The notes beneath the pieces were generated by a model, which ran no database searches, was not told where the DNA came from, and worked only from the letters and a program-made list of their open reading frames with translations. Of a DNA stretch of 64,000 nucleotides, positions 53,243 to 63,068 are shown piece after piece (positions within the stretch are counted from its first letter, which is position 1; every line of letters starts with the position of its first letter). This DNA comes from CAAFZY01 sp964410325. Lineage in GTDB: Bacteria > Pseudomonadota > Alphaproteobacteria > RF32 > CAG-239. The DNA is taken from contig CAYPFN010000003.1 of assembly GCA_964410325.1 (NCBI GenBank), positions 43,333 to 107,332 on the forward strand, written 5' to 3'. A program made the position numbers and the translations under genes.

Positions 53243-54118
53243 TTGGAAAAACAAAACGATACCCCTGATAAAAAACCACAAGACACTGAAAACGTCGGTT
53301 TGTTCTTAAAATATACGCGCCTCAACCAGAAAAAAACGCTTGATGCTGTTAGCAAAGCTTTATGCATCCGCAAGATTTACATAAAATCTATTGAAGACAG
53401 CAATTTTGATGAATTGCCCCCTGTTCCGTACGGTATCGGTTTTATCCGTTCCTATGCGGAATATTTAGGGTTAAACAGCGAGTGGATTGTCCAGCGCTAC
53501 AAAGAAGAAACCATGCCGCAAAAAAAGAAAGAAGTTTCCGTATCCACAAACCAGATAACCGCCAAACCCAACCGCCGTCAAATTTTGGCTGGAATTGCCG
53601 TCGTTCTCTGTGTTTATTTGGTCTGGCTGTTGCCCTCCTATAACTCGGAAAATGAAATAAACCAGCAGGCTTTGTCCGTAATGGAAATCCAAGCCGATGA
53701 AGATATCCTTTCGTCTTTGCCAAACTTACAGACTCTGCATTATCCTGAAGAGAGTATAATCACGCCAGAAGAAATGGCTGGAACAGCAAATGATGCCCTG
53801 GAAGACAATTTGCAAATAAATGTTACCAATGAAAGTTATTACAGCGATTCGCCAGAAGAGAATCTGTCGGAAACCGATTCTCGGATTGTGGTTAAGTTTA
53901 AAGGAGAATCCTGGTTTGAAATTCGGGATGACAGCAAAATATATATTACCGGCACTTTTGAAAAAGGCTATACCTATAATGTGCCGAATCAGCCGGGATT
54001 GCGTATTTCTGTCGGGCGCTTTAACAATGTTGACATCTATGTCGACGGTCAGCTAACAACGGTTGTCCGTCCACACAAACAAATTAACATTGCCTTAGAT
54101 CCGTTTTTGAACCATTAG
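53243..54118 (+). CDS. RodZ-like protein: HTH, membrane helix, DUF4115
   Basis: This 291-residue protein has an N-terminal Xre-type HTH (residues about 15-75: LFLKYTRLNQKKTLDAVSKA, SIEDSNFDELPPVPYGIGFI), one membrane segment (about residues 112-130, GIAVVLCVYLVWLLPSY), and a C-terminal DUF4115 beta domain (ESWFEIRDDSKIYITGTFEK, GLRISVGRFNNVDIYVDGQ). The architecture matches RodZ, a cell-shape protein linking MreB to the envelope. The start is TTG 53243 with AAGGA 8 bases before. Confidence 0.82.
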   Translation: MEKQNDTPDKKPQDTENVGLFLKYTRLNQKKTLDAVSKALCIRKIYIKSIEDSNFDELPPVPYGIGFIRSYAEYLGLNSEWIVQRYKEETMPQKKKEVSVSTNQITAKPNRRQILAGIAVVLCVYLVWLLPSYNSENEINQQALSVMEIQADEDILSSLPNLQTLHYPEESIITPEEMAGTANDALEDNLQINVTNESYYSDSPEENLSETDSRIVVKFKGESWFEIRDDSKIYITGTFEKGYTYNVPNQPGLRISVGRFNNVDIYVDGQLTTVVRPHKQINIALDPFLNH

Positions 54119-54132
54119 CGCAAGTATTGTAT

Positions 54133-54175
54133 AAAGAAATGGCTCAGATTTGTCTGCGCCGTTTCTTTGTTTAAA
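54133..54175 (+). terminator. Hairpin between the rodZ-like gene and hisS
   Basis: AAAGAAATGGC pairs with GCCGTTTCTTT (one G-U pair), followed by GTTT. It may be a weak terminator or attenuator ahead of hisS. Confidence 0.55.
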
Positions 54176-54192
54176 TAAATTAGGAAAAAAAT

Positions 54193-55425
54193 ATGGAAAA
54201 GATACAAAATGTCCGCGGCACTTATGATTTATACGGCGTCGCCAAAAGAAAAGCCAAAAAAGTGATTGCAACAGCTTCAGCTGTCGTTGAAAAATACGGC
54301 TTTGAAGAAATAGAAACCCCAATTTTTGAATTCACCGAAGTTTTTTCCCGTAATCTCGGCGACACATCTGATATTGTTACCAAAGAAATGTATTGTTTTC
54401 AAGACCGCAGTGGCGAAAGCCTGACGCTCCGCCCTGAAGGCACGGCAGGCGTCGTCCGCTCTTTTATCTCTGAAGGAATGCAACAAAACTTACCTGTTAA
54501 ACTATACTATACCGGCCCAATGTTTCGTTATGAACGCCCGCAAAAGGGTCGGCAGCGCCAATTCACGCAATTCGGCGTGGAAATGCTTGGCGTGGCAACC
54601 CCGCAAGCTGATATTGAAATAATCGCCATGGCTTATGAATTTTTAGAAAGTTTAGGGCTGGCCGGCGCAATAACTGTTGAAATCAATTCTTTAGGAGATG
54701 CCGAAAGTCGCGATGCTTACCGGGAAAAACTGGTTAATTATTTTAAACAACATTACAATGAGTTATCCGTAGACAGTAAAGCGCGGTTGGCAAAAAATCC
54801 GCTCCGTATCTTAGATTCTAAAGAAGAATGCGATAAAAAGATTATAGAAAACGCACCGCTTTATACCGACAGCTTAAACCAATCTTCCGCAGAGTTTTTC
54901 CACGAAGTTCTAAAAGGTCTTGATCTGCTCGACATCAAATATCGCATTAACAACCGCTTAGTCAGAGGATTAGACTATTATTCACATACGGTTTTTGAAC
55001 TCACAACCAACAAACTCGGCGCCCAAGGCACAGTTTTGGCTGGCGGCCGCTATGACGGTCTGGTTGCCCAAATGGGAGGTGGCGATATCCCGGGAATTGG
55101 CTGGGCCTGCGGCGTGGAACGATTAAGCATGCTCTTGGAACAGGATATTGCTTTGCCGAGACCGATTGCAGTTATACCGGTTGGCGACGATGTCGCCGAA
55201 GTCGCGCTTAAAGTTGCCTATATGTTAAGAAAAGCTGGATTTAGAGTTGAACACAGCTACAGTGGAAACCTAAAAAAGCGTATGACAAAAGCTAACAAAG
55301 TTAACGCTTATCAAGCTGTCATTATTGGTTCAGACGAACTGACAGCTGGCAATGTCACCCTTAAAAACTTAGACAGTGGCGCACAAAAAAGCGTTAAATT
55401 ACATAAATTAATTGAGGAAATTTAA
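54193..55425 (+). CDS. hisS: Histidyl-tRNA synthetase
   Basis: This 410-residue class II synthetase has QNVRGTYDLYG at the start, motif 2 YRYERPQKGRQRQFTQ-like (FRYERPQKGRQRQF), the histidine signature VRGLDYYSHTVFE, and GIGWACGVERL as motif 3. The C-terminal anticodon domain is typical. The TAA stop is immediately followed by the prfA ATG. Confidence 0.97.
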   Translation: MEKIQNVRGTYDLYGVAKRKAKKVIATASAVVEKYGFEEIETPIFEFTEVFSRNLGDTSDIVTKEMYCFQDRSGESLTLRPEGTAGVVRSFISEGMQQNLPVKLYYTGPMFRYERPQKGRQRQFTQFGVEMLGVATPQADIEIIAMAYEFLESLGLAGAITVEINSLGDAESRDAYREKLVNYFKQHYNELSVDSKARLAKNPLRILDSKEECDKKIIENAPLYTDSLNQSSAEFFHEVLKGLDLLDIKYRINNRLVRGLDYYSHTVFELTTNKLGAQGTVLAGGRYDGLVAQMGGGDIPGIGWACGVERLSMLLEQDIALPRPIAVIPVGDDVAEVALKVAYMLRKAGFRVEHSYSGNLKKRMTKANKVNAYQAVIIGSDELTAGNVTLKNLDSGAQKSVKLHKLIEEI

Positions 55426-56496
55426 ATGAATTTTGAAGAAAAACTGGACGGCGTCGTTCGTCGCCATGAAGAAATCAGTGCGTTGCTTGCGACTAGCACC
55501 AATAGCGAGGAATTGGTCAAACTCAACAAAGAGTTTGCCACGCTGGCACCAATAGTAGAAGCGATTAAAAAATACCAAAAATGTCAAAAAGATGCTCAAG
55601 AAGCCAAACAAATGCTTGACGACTCTTCTTTAGATAAAGAAATGCGCGATATGGCCGAAGTCGAATATTATGAATTAAAAGAAAAGCTACCGCAAATGGA
55701 ACATGAAATTAAAGTTGCTCTTCTACCTAAATCGGAAGATGACGAAAAAAACGCCATTTTAGAAGTCCGTGCCGGAACAGGCGGTGATGAAGCTGCGCTT
55801 TTTGCTGCGGTTCTGTTTGAAATGTATCAGCGTTACAGCCAAAAACAGGGCTGGAAATTTGAAGTAATTGACGCAAATGAAAACGGTCTTGGGGGCTACA
55901 AAGAAGCTTCTGCAAAAATTACCGGCAAAGATGTCTTTGCTAAACTTAAATTTGAATCTGGCGCCCATCGCGTACAACGCGTGCCGGTAACGGAATCTCA
56001 GGGTCGCGTCCACACTTCCGCCGCTACTGTGGCTGTTTTGCCGGAAATTGAAGAAGTGGATTTATATATTAACCCAGCAGATTTAAAAATTGATGTCTAT
56101 CGCTCTTCCGGAGCCGGCGGACAACATGTCAACAAAACAGAGTCGGCCGTGCGCATCACGCACATTCCAACCGGTGTAATTGTCCAATGCCAAGACGATC
56201 GCTCGCAATTCAAAAATCGTGAAAAAGCCATGAATCACTTGCGTGCCAAACTTTATGACATGCAAAAAGAAACCATAGATGCAAATTATTCCGAAAAACG
56301 CAAATCCATGGTCGGTTCCGGCGATCGCAGCGAACGCATCCGCACCTATAATTATCCACAAGGACGTGTTACCGACCATCGCATCAACCTGACTTTATAC
56401 AAACTCAACGAGGTCGTGTCCGGAGAAGCGTTAGACGAAATCATTGATGCCCTGGTTACGGAAGATCAAGTACAGCGCCTTGCTGAAATAGAATAA
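55426..56496 (+). CDS. prfA: Peptide chain release factor 1
   Basis: This 356-residue RF1 reads UAA and UAG stops. It has the catalytic GGQ in GAGGQHVNKTESAVR and the conserved GTGGDEAALFA and ERIRTYNYPQGRVTDHRI blocks. The start codon directly follows the hisS stop, so the two are cotranscribed. No prmC follows. Confidence 0.97.
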   Translation: MNFEEKLDGVVRRHEEISALLATSTNSEELVKLNKEFATLAPIVEAIKKYQKCQKDAQEAKQMLDDSSLDKEMRDMAEVEYYELKEKLPQMEHEIKVALLPKSEDDEKNAILEVRAGTGGDEAALFAAVLFEMYQRYSQKQGWKFEVIDANENGLGGYKEASAKITGKDVFAKLKFESGAHRVQRVPVTESQGRVHTSAATVAVLPEIEEVDLYINPADLKIDVYRSSGAGGQHVNKTESAVRITHIPTGVIVQCQDDRSQFKNREKAMNHLRAKLYDMQKETIDANYSEKRKSMVGSGDRSERIRTYNYPQGRVTDHRINLTLYKLNEVVSGEALDEIIDALVTEDQVQRLAEIE

Positions 56497-56912
56497 AACA
56501 AATATTTTATATCACAAAATCAGATGTTTTTCATGTTGCCTTAACTTTAATCTGGCGCACTTTTGTTCTTTTGTAAGCATTTTATTAAACACCTCTCGTT
56601 TTATTCCGGTTGTAAAACAAAAGTAGCTTAAAATTTAAATTAAAAGAGCTAAAAAATTGCATAAACGCAGTTTATCTTATTTGCGCGAAACTTTATCTTA
56701 GGTTCCTTAGCAAAGATCTTTATAAAAAAAGATATTTTCAGACACTGCCCGCAACGCAAAAGCCGTGCTTATCTTAAAGAAAGTTCTGTTTAGTTGTTTT
56801 CTAACTGGAAAACAGAAAATTTTGTAACAATATGTAACATATTTTTAAAAGCATTTTAGCGGAATTTATGTTATAAACTGGCTAAATTCGTAACATTAAT
56901 TAAGGATTTTAC
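56497..56912. other. Intergenic, 416 bases, no gene supported
   Basis: The stretch is AT-rich with a small GTTTTC / GAAAAC stem near 56796-56815 and repeats of GTAACA (for example GTAACAATATGTAACAT near 56826), which may form an operator for the oxidoreductase gene. A 22-codon minus-strand frame at 56512-56580 is too short to accept. Confidence 0.5.
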
Positions 56913-57938
56913 ATGACTGATATCATAAAAGTTGCTGTTATCGGCGCTGGTATTATGGGCAAAAACCACTTAAAAACCTATAAAAGTCTGCAAGGTGTTG
57001 AACTGGTAGGCGTTTATGACATTTTCCCTGAAGCAGCTAAAACGGCCTCTGAAATGTTTGGCATTAAAGCCTTTTCTTCTCTGGAAGAAACTGCCGCCAG
57101 TGTTGATGCTGTCAGTGTGGTTACCACCTCTGTTACCCACGCCGATGTTGGCGAATTTTTCTTAAACCGTGGTATTCATTGCCTGATTGAAAAGCCGTTG
57201 GCAACAACTGAAGAAGACTGCATGCGCCTGATTAATGCAGCTAAAAACAATAATGCTATCTTATTGGTCGGCCATATTGAACGTTTTAATCCGGCCGTAG
57301 AACAAATGGGCAAAATTCTATCAAACACTTCTAAAATCCGTTCACTAACGGCTCAACGTATGTCTGCCGCTAGTGGGCGCATTACCGATGTTGATGTCGC
57401 TATGGATTTGATGATTCACGATGTTGAAGTTATTCAGTCTTTAGTAAAATCACCAGTAACCAACATTCAGGCTTGTTCTGTAAAAACACCCGATAAACCG
57501 GAAGGAAAAGACTATATTACCGCTATTTTGGAATTTGAATCTGGCGCCACTGCCAATTTAACCGCCAGCCGTATCACGCAAGCCCGTGTTCGCACCTTAA
57601 CCGTTACCACAGATACCAACTACATTGATATGGACTTTATCAATCAAAGCATTAACGTTCATTCACAAGGGCGTATGCCGTATGTTAATCAGGAAAGTAT
57701 TCCCGATTGGATGAATTATGGTTTGAAAGGCAGCGTCGAACAGTTGTTTATCCCAACCAATCAACCTCTAAGCGCAGAATTAAATCATTTTACAGATTGC
57801 ATTCGCGGTAAAACTACTCCCCGCATAAGCGGTGAAAATGCTTTGGATGCCTTACAGGTTATCTGGGAAATTCAACGCAAATTAGGTTTTTTTAATAAGA
57901 AAAAAAACACCTCTTTTTTAAGCATAGCTGCTGAATAA
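56913..57938 (+). CDS. Gfo/Idh/MocA-family oxidoreductase
   Basis: This 341-residue NAD(P)-dependent dehydrogenase has a Rossmann fold from the start (VAVIGAGIMGKNHLKTY). It has the EKPLATTEEDC motif with its conserved Lys, and GHIERFNPAVEQ, often seen in UDP-sugar or inositol dehydrogenases of this family. DLMIHDVEVIQSL carries the likely catalytic His. AAGGAT precedes the ATG, and a terminator closes the unit. The substrate is unknown; a sugar-nucleotide 3-dehydrogenase is possible. Confidence 0.9.
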   Translation: MTDIIKVAVIGAGIMGKNHLKTYKSLQGVELVGVYDIFPEAAKTASEMFGIKAFSSLEETAASVDAVSVVTTSVTHADVGEFFLNRGIHCLIEKPLATTEEDCMRLINAAKNNNAILLVGHIERFNPAVEQMGKILSNTSKIRSLTAQRMSAASGRITDVDVAMDLMIHDVEVIQSLVKSPVTNIQACSVKTPDKPEGKDYITAILEFESGATANLTASRITQARVRTLTVTTDTNYIDMDFINQSINVHSQGRMPYVNQESIPDWMNYGLKGSVEQLFIPTNQPLSAELNHFTDCIRGKTTPRISGENALDALQVIWEIQRKLGFFNKKKNTSFLSIAAE

Positions 57939-57961
57939 CAACACCCCTGATTTATTAAGGC

Positions 57962-57992
57962 AAAAGCCACGATGTGATATCGTGGCTTTTTA
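57962..57992 (+). terminator. Terminator of the oxidoreductase gene
   Basis: An AAAAGCCACGAT / ATCGTGGCTTTT 12-bp stem is followed by a T run, 24 bases past the stop. Confidence 0.88.
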
Positions 57993-58371
57993 AGCATCTT
58001 AAACAAATAAATTATGCAAAACCGACAACTCAGAAATAAAAACATACAACAAACAAATTAAAAAACAACCGCTGCCTGTAAATTTATTTTTTCTATAATT
58101 TTTTTCAAAATAATCTTTTAAACATATGTGTACAAAGTCATTTATATAATAAATTATTTCGCTCAATTATTTTTAAGCTCAAAAAATCTTTCAAAAAATC
58201 TTGAAATTTATAATTTTAGCTGTATGGTACGAAAAAATTCAGTTGTCATGCAAAAATATCAAAAAGGCGCGTTTTTGTTATAAAAACCTGTGCTACAAGC
58301 AGTCTTGAAGGTATTGTATCAACAAGCACGACCTTTCACGCCTTAATATGACAAGTTTTTAGGAGAAAAAA
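57993..58371. other. Intergenic upstream of typA, about 380 bases, no gene
   Basis: The stretch is very AT-rich. It contains a 12-base tandem TCAAAAAATCTT twice (near 58179-58202) and the 14-mer TTTCGCTCAATTAT (58157), which also heads the MITE-like element at 50201, but without the other end. The leader just before typA may hold its promoter. Nothing further is supported. Confidence 0.45.
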
Positions 58372-60189
58372 ATGAGTATGAGAAATATTGCCATCATAGC
58401 CCATGTTGATCATGGTAAAACAACTTTGGTCGACGGATTATTAAAACAAAGTGGCACTTTTCGAGATAACCAGAAAGTGGCGGAATGCGTCATGGACAGC
58501 AATGATTTGGAAAGAGAAAGAGGCATTACTATCCTTTCCAAATGCACATCCGTAGACTGGCATGGCACGCACATCAATATTGTTGATACACCAGGACACG
58601 CCGATTTTGGTGGCGAAGTCGAACGCATATTATCTATGGTTGACGGCGTCGTACTCCTGGTTGATGCCTCTGAAGGGCCAATGCCACAAACAAAGTTCGT
58701 TTTAGGCAAAGCTTTAAAAATCGGTTTAAAACCAATTGTCGTTATCAATAAAGCAGATAAAGCCGATGCCCGGCCAGATGAAGTATTAAATGAAATTTTT
58801 GATTTGTTTGTCAGTTTGAATGCCAATGACGAACAATTAGACTTTCCGGTTTTATACGCTTCCGGGCGCAATGGCTGGGCGGTTAAAGAACTAACTGATG
58901 AGCATAAGGATTTAACGCCTTTGTTTGACCTGATTTTATCGTATGTTAGTGAACCACAATGCGAAAAAGACAAACCTTTTTCAATGCTGGTTACAACATT
59001 GGAAGCTGATAAATTTTTAGGACGCCTGTTAACCGGAAAAATTCAATCCGGCAGTTTAAAATTGAATGACGCTGTCAAAGTTATCAATGAAAAAGGCGAA
59101 GTTGAAAAAACCCGTATTACTAAAATTTTAGCCTATCACGGTCTGGAGCGCGTGGCTTTAACCGAAGCTCATGCTGGCGATATTATTGCCGTAGCCGGAG
59201 TTGTTAAAGGCACCGTAGCCGATACCATTTGTGATTACAGCATCAACAACGCCATTCACGCCCAGCCGATTGATCCACCGACGCTTGCTATGACCTTTTC
59301 CGTCAACGATTCGCCTCTGGCCGGACGCGAAGGTGATAAAGTCACTTCCCGCATGATTTGGGATAGGCTTTGCAAAGAAGCCGAAGGCAACATTGCACTA
59401 AAAATCTCTCGTACCGACAGCACTGATTCTTTTGAGGTTGCCGGCCGTGGCGAATTACAGCTTGGTGTTTTGATTGAAACCATGCGTCGCGAAGGATTTG
59501 AACTTTCTATTTCCCGGCCACGGGTCTTAATGAAAAAAGATGAAAACGGCAGCTTATTAGAACCAGTGGAGGAAGTTGTCATTGATGTTGATGAAGAATT
59601 TTCCGGTGCTGTTGTTGAAAAACTTGGACAACGCAAAGCGGAAATGACCGAAATGATTCCTTCACAACTCGGCAACAAAGTACGTTTAATTTTTCATGCA
59701 CCATCACGCGGTTTAATTGGCTATCATTCCGAATTTTTAACCGATACCCGTGGCACAGGAGTTATGAACCGTAGTTTTTACGCTTACGAACTATACAAAG
59801 GCGAAATTGAAGGGCGACACACCGGAGTTTTAATTTCCAGTGAAAACGGTACAGCCGTCGCTTACGCCTTATGGAAGCTACAAGACCGCGGTCCTATGTT
59901 TATTGAGCACAACAGCCCTGTTTATATCGGCATGATTATTGGCGAACACACCAAACCGAATGATTTGGACGTCAATCCGACAAAGGCCAAACAACTCACA
60001 AATATCCGCGCCGCTGGTAAAGACGAAGCAATTGACCTCATTCCTCCGCGCAAATTAAGCCTTGAACAGGCCTTATCATACATTCAAGCCGATGAGTTGT
60101 TGGAAGTAACGCCGAAATCTTTGCGTTTAAGAAAGAAAATCCTTGATCCTCTACAGCGGAAACGCGCCAAACCGGAAATTATGACCTAA
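58372..60189 (+). CDS. typA: Translational GTPase TypA/BipA
   Basis: This 605-residue ribosome-associated GTPase has G1 AHVDHGKTTL, switch I ERERGITI, G3 DTPGHADFGGE and G4 NKADKADARP. Domain III/V regions and the C-terminal BipA domain end with LRKKILDPLQRKR. It helps ribosome assembly and stress growth. AGGAG precedes the ATG. The length is typical. Confidence 0.97.
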   Translation: MSMRNIAIIAHVDHGKTTLVDGLLKQSGTFRDNQKVAECVMDSNDLERERGITILSKCTSVDWHGTHINIVDTPGHADFGGEVERILSMVDGVVLLVDASEGPMPQTKFVLGKALKIGLKPIVVINKADKADARPDEVLNEIFDLFVSLNANDEQLDFPVLYASGRNGWAVKELTDEHKDLTPLFDLILSYVSEPQCEKDKPFSMLVTTLEADKFLGRLLTGKIQSGSLKLNDAVKVINEKGEVEKTRITKILAYHGLERVALTEAHAGDIIAVAGVVKGTVADTICDYSINNAIHAQPIDPPTLAMTFSVNDSPLAGREGDKVTSRMIWDRLCKEAEGNIALKISRTDSTDSFEVAGRGELQLGVLIETMRREGFELSISRPRVLMKKDENGSLLEPVEEVVIDVDEEFSGAVVEKLGQRKAEMTEMIPSQLGNKVRLIFHAPSRGLIGYHSEFLTDTRGTGVMNRSFYAYELYKGEIEGRHTGVLISSENGTAVAYALWKLQDRGPMFIEHNSPVYIGMIIGEHTKPNDLDVNPTKAKQLTNIRAAGKDEAIDLIPPRKLSLEQALSYIQADELLEVTPKSLRLRKKILDPLQRKRAKPEIMT

Positions 60190-60347
60190 AATCTTCCCAA
60201 ACATTCTTGATAAGGATGCTTTTTGGTCCTTTTAGATAAACCGGCAGACAAAACATCTTGTTATAAGGTAACATAACAAAAGATAGATTAGACAATTTAA
60301 AAAAGTTGTGATATGATAGTACAAGACATTAAACAACAGATAATATC

Positions 60348-61055
60348 ATGAAAAAAATTTTTTCTTTAATTCCAAAAAAACAAACCAGGATATTGCGCCA
60401 TGATTTTTTGACAACGTGTACACCTGTTGGTACACGAGCAAAAAGAAGATGGGCAGATGCCGGCCGTTCCATGGTGGAGATACTGGGTGTCTTGGCCATA
60501 GTCGGTGTTTTAAGCATCGGCGGTATAGCCGGATACGTCACGGCAAGCCGTAATCTGCGCATTAACAATCTTAAAGATGAAATATCCACCATTGTTGCTA
60601 ACATTCGCAGCCTGTATTTTAGCGCCAAAGATTATGCCGGAGTTAATGAAATTACTCTGATAAACGCTAAACTTATTCCGGATTGGATGATAGGCGAAGA
60701 TGATATCAGCATTGTAAACAAAGCCAAAGGTTCCGTTTATATTGAATCTGCCGCCGCTTATGAAAAAGAAGCCGGCGCCTTTATCTTAATTTTCAACGGA
60801 TTAGATGCATACACCTGCCGCGAACTGGCAATTTCCAACTGGGGTTCTGATATGGCCAGTGGCTTTTTAGGGATGTCGATAAAAAATGACGGCGACCTTA
60901 CCATTAACACCAGCGAGCTGACAGATGCCGAACTGCAATCCGGCCAAACCGTTATTTTACCAAAAGAGCAGGCTTCCAGGACATTGAATCAGGTGTATGA
61001 ACTTTGCAATTGCGGCAGTTTAAACACCTGCGCCATCGCCTGGAAATTTCAATAA
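60348..61055 (+). CDS. Type IV prepilin-like protein with long leader, copy 2
   Basis: This 235-residue protein has the same head as the one at 47548: GRSMVEILGVLAIVGVLSIG, with Arg at +1 and Glu at +5. The leader before the Gly is about 38 residues, long and basic (KKIFSLIPKKQTRILRHD, then RAKRRWADAG), compared with about seven in copy 1. The coding leader contains a CGTGTAC / GTACACG inverted repeat. The body ends with two Cys near the C terminus (LCNCGSLNTCAIAWKFQ). No internal start would give a shorter leader. No assembly genes adjoin. Confidence 0.82.
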   Translation: MKKIFSLIPKKQTRILRHDFLTTCTPVGTRAKRRWADAGRSMVEILGVLAIVGVLSIGGIAGYVTASRNLRINNLKDEISTIVANIRSLYFSAKDYAGVNEITLINAKLIPDWMIGEDDISIVNKAKGSVYIESAAAYEKEAGAFILIFNGLDAYTCRELAISNWGSDMASGFLGMSIKNDGDLTINTSELTDAELQSGQTVILPKEQASRTLNQVYELCNCGSLNTCAIAWKFQ

Positions 61056-61088
61056 TAGAACTTTGTGCTGATTTCTGGCAAAAAAAAC

Positions 61089-61117
61089 TTGATTTATTTA
61101 TGATAAATGTGTATCAA
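61089..61117 (+). promoter_or_regulatory. Promoter of tRNA-Trp
   Basis: TTGATT and TATCAA lie 17 bases apart, ending 21 bases before the tRNA. Confidence 0.55.
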
Positions 61118-61138
61118 TAAGCCACATTATTTAATTTT

Positions 61139-61214
61139 AGGGGTATAGCTCAGTTGGTAGAGCATCGGTCTCCAAAACCGAGTGTCGTGAGTTCGAATCT
61201 TACTGCCCCTGCCA
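61139..61214 (+). tRNA. tRNA-Trp (CCA)
   Basis: This 76-base tRNA has an encoded CCA end and discriminator G. The acceptor stem AGGGGTA pairs with TGCCCCT, allowing a T-G pair. The anticodon loop CTCCAAA gives CCA. It has its own terminator and is followed directly by the integrase gene, marking it as the likely attachment locus. Confidence 0.96.
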
Positions 61215-61215
61215 T

Positions 61216-61254
61216 TTTTTGCCCAACTCATTGTAGTTGGGCAAAAATTTTTTT
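61216..61254 (+). terminator. Terminator of tRNA-Trp
   Basis: A TTTTTGCCCAACT / AGTTGGGCAAAAA stem with a 6-base loop is followed by a T run, immediately after the tRNA. Confidence 0.88.
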
Positions 61255-61283
61255 AAACTTTTGCAAAAAATGCCATTTTGCCT

Positions 61284-61305
61284 GTGTATCACCGGGGTGT
61301 ATCAC
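61284..61305 (+). repeat. Short direct repeat before the integrase start
   Basis: GTGTATCAC is repeated with a 13-base period just before the integrase gene. It may be an integrase arm-binding site and parallels the pair behind tRNA-fMet. Confidence 0.4.
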
Positions 61306-61319
61306 AGGAGCAAAATCAG

Positions 61320-63068
61320 GTGAATGGACATAGCAGGTTAGCTCGCAGAAATCATACATACTATTTACGGGCACGAATCCCAAGCGCTTTGGTGTATCTT
61401 ATCCATAAGTCGCAGTTTTGGTATTCTTTACGGACGAATAACTATCAGGAGGCTCTAGAAAAAGTCAGAAAAGAGAGCTATAAGGTTGATATAGTAATTA
61501 ACCTATTGAGGTCTCTGGATATGAAAATTAAAAACAAACAGATAATATTTGCTCAGGAAGATATAGATAAGATAGTTATCAATAAATTGAAACAGGTTGA
61601 AGAAATATTTGAAGATTATTTTGATGAAATAGAGAATCGCCAATATGATTATCAAAATATGCTTATTTTTAACAGAGACACAGGCACAACAAATAAAGAA
61701 CAACATAAATTAAAGTGTGTTGAGTTAGCTGTAAATGAATATTTTAATGATACTCTGAATGATGAAAGAACTCATAAATCGTTAAAAAAGCAGATAGAGA
61801 AAATCCAGAAAGAGCAAATTCCAATTATTGAAGATAGGCAAAATCCAAGTGAAGATATACGAAAAATAACAACAGCTCTTACAGGCATTGAAAAATATGT
61901 TTCAGCTAAAATCCATTGTATTGAGCAAAATATAGAACTTAATCAAAGTATAAATTCAAGAGTTAAACGATGTTTAGATATTATCCATGCTGAACAGAAT
62001 GAAAAAGCAAAACGACCGACTGTATCTACTTCGTGGAGAAAAGTTTTTGATGAGTTTGCTTTGGATAAATCAAATAACCGCACAGGCGATAATACCATTA
62101 AACAAAATAGACAGTGTCTTGAAACAATCTTTGAAATTATCGGTAAAAAGTATGTAGAGAGCATTACTTATAAGGATTGCCAAAATGTGGTGCGTAGTGT
62201 GTATAATATACCTAAGAAATGGAAAGAACGCTATAAGGGACAAAAGTTATCAGATTTGTTGAAAAACAAGAATGATGATGCTATTTCTTTGACCTCTGTT
62301 AAAAAGTATTTGCGCACATTTAAGGAATTTATGACATTCTGCAAAGATAATAGATATATTCCTGATAGTTTCCAAGGGGATATAAAAATTACCAAGCGTA
62401 AAGAAGAAAATCCAAGAGAGCCGTTTTCAAAAGAAGAATTAAAGGCGATTTTTAATCCTTTAACATATCCACGAATTATGGATACAAAATATTCATGTCG
62501 TTATTGGATTCCTTTTATTGCTTTATATTCTGGCATGAGGTTAAATGAGATATGCCAATTGTATGTTGATGATATAAAATTAAGTAAAGGTGTCTGGTAT
62601 TTTAATATTGATGATAAAAGGAAAGACCAGCACATTAAAAATCCACAATCACGAAGGATAGTTCCAATTCACCCAAAACTTATTGACTTGGGTATATTAG
62701 ATTTTGCTAATCATGTAAAAAGTATGGGAAATGAAAGATTGTTTTATCAGCTTAATTATAGTCCTAAAAATCATTATATACAGGCAATTAGTCAATGGTT
62801 TAGGCGATATTTAAAAAAGATTGGTATTGATAATCCGTCAAAGGTTTTTCATAGCTTTCGGCATACTGTTAAACCATATTTGCGAGATGCAGGAATATCA
62901 AAAGAGTATCAAAATTTATTATGTGGGTGGAGTGGTGATGATATAGGAGAGCGAGTTTATGGTGGTAATGCTCCTATTAAAAAGTTATATTCAGAAATAT
63001 CTAAATTAAAATATCCGTTTTTGAATAAAAATATTGATAAAATAGCTGCAAAAAATAAAATTAAATAA
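61320..63068 (+). CDS. Tyrosine recombinase / integrase
   Basis: This integrase of about 582 residues has an N-terminal Arg-rich lead (LARRNHTYYLRARIPSAL), a long helical linker with core-binding domain, and the catalytic domain at the C terminus. The active-site Arg is in YSGMRLNEICQL, His-x-x-Arg in FHSFRHTVKPYL, and the Tyr in the last 30 residues (ERVYGGN or KKLYSEI). The start is GTG 61320 with AGGAG 9 bases before; an upstream TTG at 61278 in frame is possible. Lying behind tRNA-Trp, it probably integrates at that gene. The codon use is more AT-rich than that of neighbours. Confidence 0.9.
   Translation: MNGHSRLARRNHTYYLRARIPSALVYLIHKSQFWYSLRTNNYQEALEKVRKESYKVDIVINLLRSLDMKIKNKQIIFAQEDIDKIVINKLKQVEEIFEDYFDEIENRQYDYQNMLIFNRDTGTTNKEQHKLKCVELAVNEYFNDTLNDERTHKSLKKQIEKIQKEQIPIIEDRQNPSEDIRKITTALTGIEKYVSAKIHCIEQNIELNQSINSRVKRCLDIIHAEQNEKAKRPTVSTSWRKVFDEFALDKSNNRTGDNTIKQNRQCLETIFEIIGKKYVESITYKDCQNVVRSVYNIPKKWKERYKGQKLSDLLKNKNDDAISLTSVKKYLRTFKEFMTFCKDNRYIPDSFQGDIKITKRKEENPREPFSKEELKAIFNPLTYPRIMDTKYSCRYWIPFIALYSGMRLNEICQLYVDDIKLSKGVWYFNIDDKRKDQHIKNPQSRRIVPIHPKLIDLGILDFANHVKSMGNERLFYQLNYSPKNHYIQAISQWFRRYLKKIGIDNPSKVFHSFRHTVKPYLRDAGISKEYQNLLCGWSGDDIGERVYGGNAPIKKLYSEISKLKYPFLNKNIDKIAAKNKIK

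Noticed and set aside
56512..56580. 22-codon minus-strand frame (MLTKEQKCARLKLRQHEK) past prfA
   Set aside because: A GAGAGG lies upstream, but at 11 bases spacing. The frame is too short and has no support from neighbours.
58157..58170. TTTCGCTCAATTAT shared with the left edge of the MITE-like element
   Set aside because: Only one end is present and no matching right end lies within 200 bases; in AT-rich DNA a 14-base match can be chance.
61270..61324. ATG at 61270 as integrase start
   Set aside because: It is in another frame and meets a stop after a few codons; GTG 61320 has an AGGAG site.
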